This document shows positions 29,922 through 39,251 of a stretch of 64,000 nt of DNA, in pieces. Made by a program: the position numbers and the translations under genes. This DNA comes from Vreelandella profundi (GTDB lineage: Bacteria > Pseudomonadota > Gammaproteobacteria > Pseudomonadales > Halomonadaceae). The notes under the pieces were generated by a model. It was not told where the DNA came from and made no database searches. It worked only from the letters and a program-made list of their open reading frames with translations. Within the stretch, counting starts at the first letter, position 1. Each line of letters opens with the position of its first letter. Location: NCBI RefSeq assembly GCF_019722725.1, contig NZ_CP077941.1, positions 1 to 64,000 on the forward strand, in the 5' to 3' direction.

Positions 29922-31220
29922 ATGCACACGAACACTGCATGGCAGATGAATATGGCACCAGAAGCACCGCCGGTTGAGCGGTTTGAGGCCGTTATCGTCG
30001 GTGGCGGCATGGTCGGCACCGCGCTTTGCGCGCTGCTGGCTCAAGCGGGCATGCGGGTAGCGCTTGTTGAAGCACAGCCCACGCCCCTGAGTCTTCAACA
30101 GGCAACTAACGCACTGCCCGCGCCGCGGGTCAGCGCATTAACGCCGGTTTCACAGCGATTGTTGACGCACTTGGGGGCTTGGCCCGCGATGCAGCAAACC
30201 CGAGTAACGCCTTATCGCGGTATGCAGGTATGGGACGCTGAGGGTAGCGGTGAAATTGCGTTTTCTGCCGATGAAGCGGGCGTTCTGGTGTTGGGGCATA
30301 TTGTTGAAAATGCCGTCACGCTAGCCGCGCTTAATAGTCAGGTGATTGAGCATCCCAACGTTGCGACATTTTTTGGTGTCAGTATTCAGGCCTTACAGCG
30401 CGCTAATCAGAATGCCGAGACGCAGGCCTCTGGTGGGGATTGGCTGGTGCTGGGTGACGGGCGCCAGCTGCACGCCCCTCTGATCGTGGCGGCCGATGGC
30501 GCGCATTCGTCGCTCCGCGAAATGGCCGGCATTGAAGTGGTCAGCGATGCTATGCAGCAAGACGCGGTAGTGACCACCGTGCAGTGTGCTAAGCCGCATG
30601 GCGGTAAGGCTCGGCAAGCGTTTATCGATGGCCGTCCGCTAGCGTTTCTGCCCTTAACGGTGGCGGACGACGATCGCTACTGCTCAATTGTATGGTCGAC
30701 AACCCCAGAGCATGCTGCTGAGCTGTGTGACAGCTCTCTCTCAGCGCTGGGCGATGCGCTGGCGCAAGCGTTAGGCCACCGGCTAGGCCGCGTAACGGTC
30801 TGCGATAAGGCGCATCGTTTCCCGCTTGTGCAGCGCCATGCCCGTCAGTATGTTCAAGAGCATTTTGCGCTGGTCGGTGACGCTGCCCACAGTATTCATC
30901 CGTTGGCAGGTCAAGGCGTCAATTTGGGGCTCATGGATGCAGCGGTACTGGCTGAAGAGGTTGTACACGCCTGGCAGCGCGGCGCACCTTGGGGAGCGTT
31001 AAGCACGCTAAGACGCTATGAGCGCCGGCGGCGCTTTGATAACGCGGCCATGCTGGCGTTGATGAAGGGGTTTAAAGTGCTGTTTGGCAGCCACAACCCT
31101 ATGTTGACGCTGGCACGCAACCTGGGCATGAGCGGTATGAACCAGCAAGTGCCTTTGAAGCGGATATTAATGCGGCAGGCGACCGGAGAGCGGGGCCGCC
31201 TGCCGCTGACGTGCCGTTAG
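29922..31220 (+). CDS. UbiH/UbiF/VisC-family ubiquinone hydroxylase (UbiI-like)
   Basis: A second FAD monooxygenase of ubiquinone synthesis, probably the C5 hydroxylase UbiI by position. The 432-aa product has EAVIVGGGMVGTALCALLAQAG, AADGAHSSLREMAG and LVGDAAHSIHPLAGQGVNLGLMDA. I choose ATG 29922, with AAGGA 8 nt upstream, over a GTG at 29898 that would overlap the ubiH stop. UbiI and UbiF cannot be told apart from the sequence alone. Its end overlaps the convergent ctpA stop by 4 bp. Confidence 0.88.
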   Translation: MHTNTAWQMNMAPEAPPVERFEAVIVGGGMVGTALCALLAQAGMRVALVEAQPTPLSLQQATNALPAPRVSALTPVSQRLLTHLGAWPAMQQTRVTPYRGMQVWDAEGSGEIAFSADEAGVLVLGHIVENAVTLAALNSQVIEHPNVATFFGVSIQALQRANQNAETQASGGDWLVLGDGRQLHAPLIVAADGAHSSLREMAGIEVVSDAMQQDAVVTTVQCAKPHGGKARQAFIDGRPLAFLPLTVADDDRYCSIVWSTTPEHAAELCDSSLSALGDALAQALGHRLGRVTVCDKAHRFPLVQRHARQYVQEHFALVGDAAHSIHPLAGQGVNLGLMDAAVLAEEVVHAWQRGAPWGALSTLRRYERRRRFDNAAMLALMKGFKVLFGSHNPMLTLARNLGMSGMNQQVPLKRILMRQATGERGRLPLTCR

Positions 31221-32527
31221 CGGCGACGGTCAACCACGTTAAGTGCTTTCAACAGGTTAAGCGCTTCGCTGAGCTGGTAATCGTCAATCAGGCGCTCGGC
31301 CATTTCTTGACGGTCACGCGGTGCCTGTTGAGCGCTGAGATGTCCGTCAAGGTCGGCCTCACGAATTTCGATACGGCTTTCAGCGACTTCTAAACGTCCG
31401 CGGACAACGTCGACGTCAGGCTCAATGCCTTGGGCCTGAATAGAGCGCCCATTAGGGGTGTAATAAAGCGCGGTGGTGAGCTTTAGCCCTTCACCATTAC
31501 CCAGCGGCATAATCTGCTGCACCGACCCTTTACCAAAGCTGTCGGTTCCCATAATGATCCCGCGCCGCTGGTCTTGCAGCGCACCCGCCACGATCTCGGC
31601 GGCCGAAGCGCTGCCGCCGTTGATCAGTACCACCAGCGGAATATCGCCAGCGGGGGTGTTGGATGAGGCGGAAAACGACATGGCGGTATCCGAGAGACGT
31701 CCTTCGGTATACACGATCAGTCCTTGGTCGAGAAACAGATCAGCAACGCCGACGGCAGCTTGAAGCACCCCGCCAGGATTATTACGTAAATCGAGCACCA
31801 GCCCTTCTAGCGGTTGCTCACGGGCCATCAGTGCCAGTGCGTCGCTAGCCTGTTCAGCGGTGCGCGACTGGAACTGGCTAATGCGAAGGTAGCCATAGCC
31901 AGACTCAAGCAGCTCATGTTTAACGCTTTCGCTGCGAATAATTTCACGTTTTAGGATGAATTCCCGCGGCGTGTCTTCGCCTGAACGAAGTATGCTCATG
32001 CGCAGCTCGCTTTCCGGCTCGCCGCGCATTAGCGTCACCGCTTCCTGTAGCGACAGATTCGCGGTGGGCGTGCCGTCAATGGCGACGATAATATCGCGTG
32101 ACAGCAGCCCTGCGCGTGACGCAGGCGTTTCATCAATAGGCGTAATCACTATGAGCTGGCCATCTTCCATGCCGACTTCAATCCCGATGCCACCAAACTC
32201 GCCCTGGGTCGACTCACGCAGACTTCGGTACTCCTCCTCATCCAGATAGGCCGAGTGCGGGTCCAGTTCGCTAAGCATGCCTCGCATGGCGTTGCGCAGC
32301 AGCGTGCGATCATCTACTTCTTCAACGTACGCGCGCTTAATACGCTCGAACACTTCGGCGAAGGTCTGAATCTCTTCTAATGGCAGCGTGTCGCCGGCAT
32401 TTTGGTTCGCCCCGCTAGCGCTGGATTGAGCGAACAACGGTAGCGGAACCGACAATAAAGCAATCGGGAGCAGGGTGGCCAAGAAACGCTTGGCGGGGGC
32501 TGATACCCCGGTAACAGATAGCGTCAT
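31217..32527 (-). CDS. ctpA: Carboxy-terminal processing protease (S41, PDZ-containing)
   Basis: A periplasmic serine protease that trims C-termini of envelope proteins. The 436-aa product has a signal peptide (about 1-34, hydrophobic LLPIALLSVPLPLFAQ), a PDZ domain around 95-175 (GGIGIEVGMEDGQLIV) and the S41 core. The catalytic Ser is in NGGSASAAEIVAGAL and the catalytic Lys in GTDSFGKGSVQQ. It lies downstream of envC on the same strand, an arrangement seen in many Proteobacteria. A tandem repeat fills part of the gap between them. Confidence 0.92.
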   Translation of the reverse strand: MTLSVTGVSAPAKRFLATLLPIALLSVPLPLFAQSSASGANQNAGDTLPLEEIQTFAEVFERIKRAYVEEVDDRTLLRNAMRGMLSELDPHSAYLDEEEYRSLRESTQGEFGGIGIEVGMEDGQLIVITPIDETPASRAGLLSRDIIVAIDGTPTANLSLQEAVTLMRGEPESELRMSILRSGEDTPREFILKREIIRSESVKHELLESGYGYLRISQFQSRTAEQASDALALMAREQPLEGLVLDLRNNPGGVLQAAVGVADLFLDQGLIVYTEGRLSDTAMSFSASSNTPAGDIPLVVLINGGSASAAEIVAGALQDQRRGIIMGTDSFGKGSVQQIMPLGNGEGLKLTTALYYTPNGRSIQAQGIEPDVDVVRGRLEVAESRIEIREADLDGHLSAQQAPRDRQEMAERLIDDYQLSEALNLLKALNVVDRRR

Positions 32528-32574
32528 GCAGACTCCGCAAGGCGATAGGTAGCGCCGTAGCGCGCCACCCTGTA

Positions 32575-32654
32575 GTTGAAAAGCGATAGTTGAAAACTGT
32601 CGTTTAAAATCGTCATTAAAAACCGTTGTTACAAACTATCGTTAAAACGGTAGC
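32575..32654. repeat. Degenerate 13-bp tandem repeat between envC and ctpA
   Basis: Six head-to-tail units of 13-14 bp: GTTGAAAAGCGATA, GTTGAAAACTGTC, GTTTAAAATCGTC, ATTAAAAACCGTT, GTTACAAACTATC, GTTAAAACGGTAGC. They share GTTnAAAA and drift at the 3' half. The array lies 48 bp from the ctpA start and 33 bp from the envC stop. Confidence 0.75.
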
Positions 32655-32686
32655 TGACACAGTCAATCGTTATGCAGCTTATCCCG

Positions 32687-33832
32687 TCAGCGGCGTGCAA
32701 TCCAACGCTGTGGGTTAATTGGTTCGCCGCCGCGGCGAACCTCGAAGTAAAGCGCCGCACGACTCTGGCCGCCGCTATCGCCAACACGGCCAATTTCATC
32801 CCCTCGGTTGACTTGCTGCCCTGGCCTTGCGCTGAACTGCTGCAAGTGTGCGTGTAGCGTCATGATCTGGTCGCCGTGATCGATAATCAGCAGGTTACCA
32901 AACCCCCGCATCCAGTCAGCAAAGACTACGCGGCCAGAGTGAACGGCCGTCACCGGCGTGCCTGCGCTGGCTTGAATCACAATACCGTTATAGTGCACGC
33001 CGTCGCGATAGTGAAAATCACTGCTGATGGAGCCTTGTACTGGCCAAGGCAAGTCGCCCCGAGTACTGACAATATGCGTAGTTGGCGTTGGTTCAGCAAG
33101 CTTTGCCATCTCGGCCTGGATATTGCGCAGAACGCTTTCAGCTTCTTCACGGCTCTGATTGAGGTCGGCCAGACGCTCCTCTTCGCTGCCGTAGCGGTCA
33201 TCCAAGTTTGAAACAACGCCGCGGCGCTCGGTGGTGCGCTGGGCCAGTAGCGCGCTTTGATCCTCTAGCTCCTCGGCGAGCAAATCAAGGCGGGCTTGGC
33301 GTTCACTTAACGCGTTTTGAGTATCAGCCAAGGCCGTATCGAGACGCGCTATGTCGTTTAAACGGCGATTACGTGCCTCGGTTAGGCGATTCATATACGC
33401 CTGCATACGGTCAAGCTCAGCAGGATTGCCTTGATTAAGCAGCAGCTTGAGCTGGGGCGTTGGGCCCAGCCGGTAAAGCGCAGAGAGCTGCTGGCCAAGC
33501 GCGGCATACTGGCTGGCGCGCTCAGCTTCCAGCCGGTCACGATGCTCAAGCAGCTGGGTCGTTTCGTCATTAAGCTGACGCCGCTCGGCTTGCAGTACGT
33601 CTAAGCGTTGATGCGTTGCGGCAAGCTCTGTTTCGACTTCACGCAGCTCACGCCCGGCGCTATCGCGTGCCTGGCCAGTGGACGTAAGGCGCTCGGCAAC
33701 CGATTTAATTTCTTGACCAATCGCGTCCAGCTGCTGGCGCGCCGTGCTTTCATCCTGCTGGGCCAATCCGGCTGGCGCATAGCATAGCGCCAGGAGGACA
33801 GCGACTGCCGAGTATCGCCGTGTGCGCTGCAT
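32687..33832 (-). CDS. envC: Murein hydrolase activator EnvC
   Basis: EnvC activates the periplasmic amidases AmiA and AmiB during septal peptidoglycan splitting. The 381-aa product has a signal peptide (1-24), a long coiled coil (about 25-245, rich in Glu/Gln/Arg/Leu) and a C-terminal LytM (M23) domain (about 255-380). The LytM metal site is degenerate: HYNGIVI lacks the usual Asp, and LYFEV has Tyr where active enzymes have His. This fits a non-catalytic activator. Its ATG follows the gpmI stop without a gap (TAAATG), so gpmI-envC are coupled as in E. coli. Confidence 0.93.
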   Translation of the reverse strand: MQRTRRYSAVAVLLALCYAPAGLAQQDESTARQQLDAIGQEIKSVAERLTSTGQARDSAGRELREVETELAATHQRLDVLQAERRQLNDETTQLLEHRDRLEAERASQYAALGQQLSALYRLGPTPQLKLLLNQGNPAELDRMQAYMNRLTEARNRRLNDIARLDTALADTQNALSERQARLDLLAEELEDQSALLAQRTTERRGVVSNLDDRYGSEEERLADLNQSREEAESVLRNIQAEMAKLAEPTPTTHIVSTRGDLPWPVQGSISSDFHYRDGVHYNGIVIQASAGTPVTAVHSGRVVFADWMRGFGNLLIIDHGDQIMTLHAHLQQFSARPGQQVNRGDEIGRVGDSGGQSRAALYFEVRRGGEPINPQRWIARR

Positions 33833-35425
33833 TTATTGCTGAGGATCAGACTGAAAGTGAATCAGTGGTTTGCCGGTCATCGCTTTGGGCTGAGGTTGAT
33901 TCATCATCGTTAGCAGCGTCGGCGCCAGGTCGCAGAGCCGGCCTTCTTCTAGTGAGGCCGCCCGCTTACCGACGTAGATCAGCGGCACCACAAAAGTGGT
34001 ATGCGCGGTTTGCGGCGCGCCTGTTCCCGGGTGCACCATCTGCTCGGCATTGCCGTGATCGGCGGTAATTAAGCAGGCGCCGCCCGCGCGCTCGATAGCG
34101 TCAACCACGCGCCCGACGCATATGTCGACCGTTTCGATGGCTTTTACCGCGGCATTAAAGTCGCCGGTGTGGCCGACCATATCGCCATTGGCATAGTTGC
34201 AGATAATCAGATCAAAACTGCCGCCATCAATGGCCTCTACGAGCTTGTCGGTAATCTCATAGGCACTCATTTCGGGCTTTTCGTCGTAGGTGCGCACGTC
34301 CTGCGGGGAGGGCAGTAAGATCCGTGTCTCACCATCAAACGCATCTTCGCGGCCACCGGAAAAGAAGAAGGTGACATGCGGATACTTTTCGGTTTCGGCA
34401 ATACGCAGCTGCGTTAAGCCGCGTGAGGCCACCACCTCACCTAAGGTATCGCTGAGATCAGAGGGCGGGAACGCTGCGGGCGCAGGAATATCCGCCGCGT
34501 ATTGAGTCATCATAACCAGCCCTTTACCGGCAAGCTTAGGGCAAGCCCGACGCTCAAAGCCGTTGAAAGCGGGCTCGGCAAAGGCGCGGGTTAATTCGCG
34601 CGCGCGGTCGGCGCGAAAGTTAAGAAAAATTGCCGCATCGCCATCCTGCAGAGTAACTGCATTATCTTTGGAGCCGTCTTTGAGCGGTATGCTGCTGGCG
34701 GATACAAATTCATCCGTTTCGCCGCGCTGATAGGCATCGCGTAGCGCCGTTTCGGCGCTGGAAGCGTAATGCTCGGCGTGCCCATCTGTTAGCAAGCGAT
34801 AAGCTTGCTCAACGCGTTCCCAGCGATTGTCACGATCCATGGCGAAGAAACGGCCAATAATCGAAGCGACGAAGCCGTTGTCAGCGCCCACCAGCTCGGC
34901 TAGACGGGCATTGGCTCGCTCAATGGAGAGCAGGGCGCTTTGCGGTGGCATATCACGGCCATCGAGAAAGGCGTGGATAAAAATACGCTGAGCACCGCGC
35001 CGAGCAGCGAGCTCGGCCAGGGCGATAAAGTGGCCTTCATGGCTATGCACGCCGCCCGGAGACAGCAGCCCGATTAAGTGTACCGGGCGATTATTCGCGA
35101 CGGCTTCATCAATCGGCTGCGTGAGTTTTTCGTTTGAATCTAGGTCGCCGTCTTCAATCGCTTTGCTGATGCGAGTGAAGTTCTGATAAACAATCCGCCC
35201 AGCACCAATATTCATGTGCCCGACTTCAGAGTTCCCCATTTGGCCGTCGGGTAAACCTACGTGAAGACCGTCGGTATGAACGAAGGCGTGGGGGCGATTT
35301 TCCCACAGCGTATCCATCACCGGGGTAGCGGCAGACGCCACCGCATTGTGGGCGCTGTCGGGGTTGTGGCCGTAGCCATCAAGAATAATTAGCGCCACCG
35401 GGCGCGGGGTGCGAGAAGTGTCCAT
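33833..35425 (-). CDS. gpmI: 2,3-bisphosphoglycerate-independent phosphoglycerate mutase
   Basis: GpmI interconverts 3- and 2-phosphoglycerate in glycolysis using two manganese ions and a phosphoserine intermediate. The 530-aa product has the opening VALIILDGYGHNP, the catalytic Ser loop GQMGNSEVGHMNIGAGR and metal-site blocks HAFLDGRDMPP, NYANGDMVGHTGD and ADHGNAEQM. It is the first gene of the gpmI-envC pair and is divergent from the rhodanese-secB genes, with about 200 bp between starts. Confidence 0.97.
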   Translation of the reverse strand: MDTSRTPRPVALIILDGYGHNPDSAHNAVASAATPVMDTLWENRPHAFVHTDGLHVGLPDGQMGNSEVGHMNIGAGRIVYQNFTRISKAIEDGDLDSNEKLTQPIDEAVANNRPVHLIGLLSPGGVHSHEGHFIALAELAARRGAQRIFIHAFLDGRDMPPQSALLSIERANARLAELVGADNGFVASIIGRFFAMDRDNRWERVEQAYRLLTDGHAEHYASSAETALRDAYQRGETDEFVSASSIPLKDGSKDNAVTLQDGDAAIFLNFRADRARELTRAFAEPAFNGFERRACPKLAGKGLVMMTQYAADIPAPAAFPPSDLSDTLGEVVASRGLTQLRIAETEKYPHVTFFFSGGREDAFDGETRILLPSPQDVRTYDEKPEMSAYEITDKLVEAIDGGSFDLIICNYANGDMVGHTGDFNAAVKAIETVDICVGRVVDAIERAGGACLITADHGNAEQMVHPGTGAPQTAHTTFVVPLIYVGKRAASLEEGRLCDLAPTLLTMMNQPQPKAMTGKPLIHFQSDPQQ

Positions 35426-35628
35426 GAAAACCTCGTTAGGATTGGCAAGTCGACCGACTCGATAATTCAGGGTCGCGACGGGCGCACGCTTGGGGCATCA
35501 TAACGCAGGCAACCGCCAGGCGTCATGATCAAGGCCTGCGCGGGAAGCTATTGGACGTGTATACTTGTCGCGTTTTGGCAGCGGTTAGGCCGCTTTTTTT
35601 CTGCATAGACCAAGAGATTGTGTTCGCG

Positions 35629-36051
35629 ATGATCGATCAAGTGTTCGAATTCGTACAGAACCACCCCCTGCTCGTTGGGGCATTTTTGCTGGTACTGATA
35701 GCGTGGCTTGTCTACGAAACGCGCAGTGCTTCCACCAATGCGTTGACCTCAACCCAGGCCACTCAGCTCATTAACCGTGAAGACGCGGTGGTGCTGGACA
35801 TCCGTGAAAACAAAGACTTCAAAGCCGGGCATATCGCGGGGGCGCGCAACATTCCGCAAAGCAACCTCGATAGCCGCATGAACGAACTGGAAAAAGTCAA
35901 AGCCCAGCCGATCATTGTGGTGTGCAAGCACGGCCAGAGTTCGAGTGCCGCGCAGGCCAAGCTTGCGAAAGCAGGCTTCGAGCGAGCCTTTAAGTTGAAG
36001 GGTGGCATGGCGCAGTGGCAAGGCGATGGCCTTCCAGTGGTTAAAAAGTAA
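35629..36051 (+). CDS. Membrane-anchored rhodanese-like protein (YibN-like)
   Basis: A 140-aa protein with one N-terminal membrane helix (about 12-30, LLVGAFLLVLIAWLVY) and a single rhodanese domain. The active-site loop is CKHGQSS, with the catalytic Cys in VVVCKHGQSSSAAQA. ATG 35629 (MIDQVFEF) is chosen because the open frame before it lacks a family-like sequence. The place between gpmI and secB matches E. coli yibN. Sulfurtransferase activity is plausible but the substrate is unknown. In E. coli grxC lies between yibN and secB, and here it does not. Confidence 0.88.
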   Translation: MIDQVFEFVQNHPLLVGAFLLVLIAWLVYETRSASTNALTSTQATQLINREDAVVLDIRENKDFKAGHIAGARNIPQSNLDSRMNELEKVKAQPIIVVCKHGQSSSAAQAKLAKAGFERAFKLKGGMAQWQGDGLPVVKK

Positions 36052-36092
36052 GCATCGCTATATTTACTTAATAAATAATTAGGAGTTTTCTC

Positions 36093-36593
36093 ATGGCGGA
36101 AGATAACAACACCCCGCAGGCTGGTGCCGCAGCAGATGAAAAACCGCAGCTTAAGTTTTCGCTGCAGCGCATTTATGTAAAAGATATTTCGTTTGAAGCG
36201 CCCAACTCTCCTTCGGTGTTTAAGCAGTCGTTCAAGCCGAAGGTCAATCTGGACCTTAATACCACCAGTACTAAAATTGCCGATGATCAGTACGAAGTGG
36301 TCGTCAAAGTGACTGCCCAGGTCAACGACAGCGAAACCGGCACTACGTCCTTCTTGGCGGAAGTCGAGCAGGCAGGTCTGTTTCGTATTTCGGGTATTGA
36401 AGGCGCGCAGCTGGAGCAAACGCTGGGTGCTTTCTGCCCGAATCTGCTGTTTCCTTACGCCCGCGAATGCGTAGATAACCTGGTCAACCGTGGTGGCTTC
36501 CCGCCGCTGATGTTGGCACCGGTTAACTTCGAAGCAATGTACGCCCAGCGTAAACAGCGTGAAGCTAAGCAAGCCGCAGAGAATACTCACTAA
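36093..36593 (+). CDS. secB: Protein-export chaperone SecB
   Basis: SecB is a tetrameric cytoplasmic chaperone that keeps precursors unfolded and delivers them to SecA. The 166-aa product has an acidic N-terminus and LQRIYVKDISFEAPNSPSVF. A beta-rich core follows, with CPNLLFPYARECVDNLVNRGGFPPLML, the SecB signature. AGGAG precedes the ATG (36081-36085). rsmE starts 3 bp after its stop, so they are likely co-transcribed. Confidence 0.97.
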   Translation: MAEDNNTPQAGAAADEKPQLKFSLQRIYVKDISFEAPNSPSVFKQSFKPKVNLDLNTTSTKIADDQYEVVVKVTAQVNDSETGTTSFLAEVEQAGLFRISGIEGAQLEQTLGAFCPNLLFPYARECVDNLVNRGGFPPLMLAPVNFEAMYAQRKQREAKQAAENTH

Positions 36594-36596
36594 GCT

Positions 36597-37352
36597 ATGT
36601 CCGCCGCGGACTGGTATGCCCAGCATGGCAAAATGCCACGTCTCTATGTGCCTGCTGCGTTGGTAGCAGGTAGCGACGTTGAATTGCCTGAAGGGCCAGC
36701 GCGCCATGTCACCCGAGTATTGCGCATGACGGAAGGCGCGCCTCTGGTGCTGTTTGACGGCCACGGACAGGAGGCTGGCGTACGGCTGGCGGCGGTGAGT
36801 CGTAAGCAGACGCTGGCGCATGTTGAGGCCGTGTGGTCGGGCAGCGCCGAGTCGCCGTTAACGGTGCATTTAGGCCAAGCGATCTCCAAAGGCGATCGAA
36901 TGGACTATGCCATCCAAAAGGCCGTTGAGCTGGGCGTGGCGGCCATCACGCCGCTCTACACAGAGCGTGGTGATGTGCGTTTGAAAGGCGATCGTGAAGA
37001 TAAAAAGCAGGCACACTGGCAGGCGATTGCTGCCAGTGCCTGTGAGCAGAGTGGGCGTGCCGTGGTGCCTTGCGTACATGCCCCTATGGCGCTGTCGGCA
37101 TGGCTGGAAGAGCGCCAGGAGCCGCTGCGCTTGATGCTGCACCTGGCCACCGGCAATGCCTTTGATCGGCATGTCCGCCCCGCGTCAGTTGCACTGCTTA
37201 TTGGCCCGGAAGGCGGTTTGAGTGACAGCGACATCGCCGCCGCACAGGCCGCCTCCTTTACGCCACTCACCCTTGGTCCGCGCGTTTTACGCACGGAAAC
37301 CGCGCCGGTCGTGGCGCTTTCTCTTCTCCAGCACTACTTTGGAGATTTGTAA
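36597..37352 (+). CDS. rsmE: 16S rRNA m3U1498 methyltransferase
   Basis: RsmE methylates N3 of U1498 in 16S rRNA. The 251-aa product has an N-terminal PUA-like RNA-binding domain (PARHVTRVLRMTEGAPLVLFDG) and a C-terminal SPOUT/trefoil-knot methyltransferase domain. The latter shows ERGDVRL, ACEQSGRAVVP, LLIGPEGGLSDSDIAAA and LGPRVLRTETAPVVALSLL (SAM site). It begins 3 bp after secB. Pairing with secB is unusual compared with the common gshB-rsmE neighbourhood, but gshB is only two genes away. Confidence 0.95.
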   Translation: MSAADWYAQHGKMPRLYVPAALVAGSDVELPEGPARHVTRVLRMTEGAPLVLFDGHGQEAGVRLAAVSRKQTLAHVEAVWSGSAESPLTVHLGQAISKGDRMDYAIQKAVELGVAAITPLYTERGDVRLKGDREDKKQAHWQAIAASACEQSGRAVVPCVHAPMALSAWLEERQEPLRLMLHLATGNAFDRHVRPASVALLIGPEGGLSDSDIAAAQAASFTPLTLGPRVLRTETAPVVALSLLQHYFGDL

Positions 37353-37475
37353 GTACTCACTTTCACTTCAAGCCTTTAGTTACCTTCTGCATGGCTTTTT
37401 GATTCCCAACTTTCGCGTTTTAGCGTACTCCCTAAGACATCGTCATCCTGGTCTATTTTTTGAAGGACGTTCCCC

Positions 37476-38168
37476 ATGGTCCGCGAGTCACACTCCTCTC
37501 CTCGATCCGCTAGCGATGCATCCGCCCAGTTGGGTGAGGTGGCGTACCTAACGGTGACGGCCGTTAATAACGTCGGTGCATTTTTACAGTGGGGGCAGCC
37601 TAAGGATGTGTTGCTACCGTTTAGCGAGCAACATTTTCGCCCTGACCCCGGTAAGCGTGTTCTGGTCATGCTGTATAGCGATGACCAGGGGCGCCCGGTG
37701 GCGACCATGAAGCTTGATCGTTTTTTGATCGATGACGCTTGGGCGCTAGAAAAAGGTGATGAAGTGGCCGTGGTGGTGGCCGAGCGCACCGATCTGGGTA
37801 TGAAAGTGATTGTGAACCACCGCTACTGGGGGCTCATTTATCAGGATGACGTTACCCAGCCGCTGCGCCGAGGCCAATCCGTTAAAGGCTATGTTAAGCA
37901 GCGTCGGGAAGATGGCCGCTTGAATATCTCGCTGCTGCCGCCAGGTGCTGCACGCTTAGATATCGTCGGCGATAAAATTATTCAGGCACTGCGTGAGAGC
38001 GGCGGCTATTTGGCGTTGGGCGATAAAAGCGCGGCGCATGAAATTAAAGCCCGCCTGGGCGTCAGCAAAAGCGCTTTTAAACAAGCGATTGGGCGTCTCT
38101 ATAAGCAGCAGCTGATTACCTTAGAGCCGGATGCTATTCGCTTAGTATCCGGCGCACTCAGCGAGTAG
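37476..38168 (+). CDS. CvfB-like S1-domain RNA-binding protein
   Basis: A 230-aa protein of the CvfB/YitL family. It has tandem S1-like OB folds (LTVTAVNNVGAFLQWGQPKDVLLPFSEQ near 25-50; VVVAERTDLGMKVIVNHRYWGLIY near 100-125; VKGYVKQRREDGRLNISLLPPG near 140-165). A C-terminal winged-helix follows (LRESGGYLALGDKS...GVSKSAFKQAIGRLYKQQLI). Family members bind RNA and affect virulence-gene expression in Staphylococcus, but the role here is unknown. AAGGA lies 8 nt before ATG 37476. Confidence 0.85.
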   Translation: MVRESHSSPRSASDASAQLGEVAYLTVTAVNNVGAFLQWGQPKDVLLPFSEQHFRPDPGKRVLVMLYSDDQGRPVATMKLDRFLIDDAWALEKGDEVAVVVAERTDLGMKVIVNHRYWGLIYQDDVTQPLRRGQSVKGYVKQRREDGRLNISLLPPGAARLDIVGDKIIQALRESGGYLALGDKSAAHEIKARLGVSKSAFKQAIGRLYKQQLITLEPDAIRLVSGALSE

Positions 38169-38257
38169 TTCTTAGCGAGTAGATAGCTGGGGTAGTTGGA
38201 GCCGGACGGGCAGTGCGGCATACTGAGCGTCAATTATTTATGTTTGGAAAATGCCCG

Positions 38258-39214
38258 ATGAGCCACTCAAATTTGCATCTCGGCGTTGTGATGGATCCCA
38301 TCAGCGACATCGCTTACAAGAAAGATACGACCATTGCCATGCTGTGGGCCGCCCAAGAGCGTGGCTACACCTTGCACTATATGGAGCAGGAGGATCTTTT
38401 CTTAAACGCGGGGCAAGCCTACGCACGCATGCGGCCTTTGACCGCGCACCGTAATCCCGACCACTGGTACGACCTAGGTGAGCCTTCTGCTCGCCCTTTG
38501 GTCGAGCTGGATGTGGTGCTGATGCGTAAGGACCCGCCGGTGGATGCCGATTTTACCAATGCGGTACACCTGCTGGGCTTTGCTGAGCGCGACGGCGTGC
38601 TGGTAGTGAATCCCACCGCGGCGCTCTTGCAGTGTAACGAAAAACTGTTTGCTCAGCAGTTCCCTCAGTGCTGCGCGCCGACCATCGTGGCCAGCCGTGA
38701 TGATGTGCTGCGCGCCTTTCACGCTGAGCATGGCGATGTGATCTTCAAACCACTTGATGGTATGGGTGGCACAGGCATTTTTCATATTGGCCCAGAAGGT
38801 CGCAATATTGGTGCCGTGATTGAGCAGCTTTCCTTGCGGGGCCAGCGCCAAATTATGGCGCAGCGCTATCTGCCTGAAATTAAAGACGGTGATACGCGCA
38901 TTTTGCTCGTTGATGGTGAGCCGGTTCCCTATGGGTTGGCGCGCATTCCCTCGGCGGGCGAAACCCGCGGCAATTTAGCTGCCGGCGGGCGCGGCGTTAG
39001 CCGTGAGCTAACCGAGCGCGACCACTGGCTGATCCAGCAGGTACAGCCGATGATCCGAGAGAAGGGATTAATGTTCGTTGGGCTAGATGTGATTGGTGAT
39101 TATATTACGGAAATCAACGTCACTAGCCCCACCTGCGTGCGTGAAATCGACGATCAGCGCGGCACGAATATTGCCGCTTTGCTGCTGGATGCCATCGAGC
39201 GCCGCTTAGCCTAA
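38258..39214 (+). CDS. gshB: Glutathione synthetase
   Basis: GshB ligates gamma-glutamylcysteine and glycine with ATP. The 318-aa product is close to the 316 residues of E. coli. It opens with LGVVMDPISDIAYKKDTTIAML. It has the ATP-grasp core with KPLDGMGGTGIF and QRYLPEIKDGDTRILLVDGEP, and the metal/substrate block FVGLDVIGDYITEINVTSPT. I start at ATG 38258 (MSHSNLHLG), since the longer frame from 38213 adds an unrelated segment. gshB-yqgE-ruvX is a conserved order in Pseudomonas-like genomes. Confidence 0.96.
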   Translation: MSHSNLHLGVVMDPISDIAYKKDTTIAMLWAAQERGYTLHYMEQEDLFLNAGQAYARMRPLTAHRNPDHWYDLGEPSARPLVELDVVLMRKDPPVDADFTNAVHLLGFAERDGVLVVNPTAALLQCNEKLFAQQFPQCCAPTIVASRDDVLRAFHAEHGDVIFKPLDGMGGTGIFHIGPEGRNIGAVIEQLSLRGQRQIMAQRYLPEIKDGDTRILLVDGEPVPYGLARIPSAGETRGNLAAGGRGVSRELTERDHWLIQQVQPMIREKGLMFVGLDVIGDYITEINVTSPTCVREIDDQRGTNIAALLLDAIERRLA

Positions 39215-39251
39215 ACCAGGGCTGCACCCTTTAACTCATTTATTACGCTAC

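Noticed and set aside
35763..36821. Long minus-strand frame of 352 codons opposite the rhodanese gene, secB and rsmE
   Set aside because: It covers three certain genes on the other strand, has no protein-like composition (many Arg, His and Cys), and no start context.
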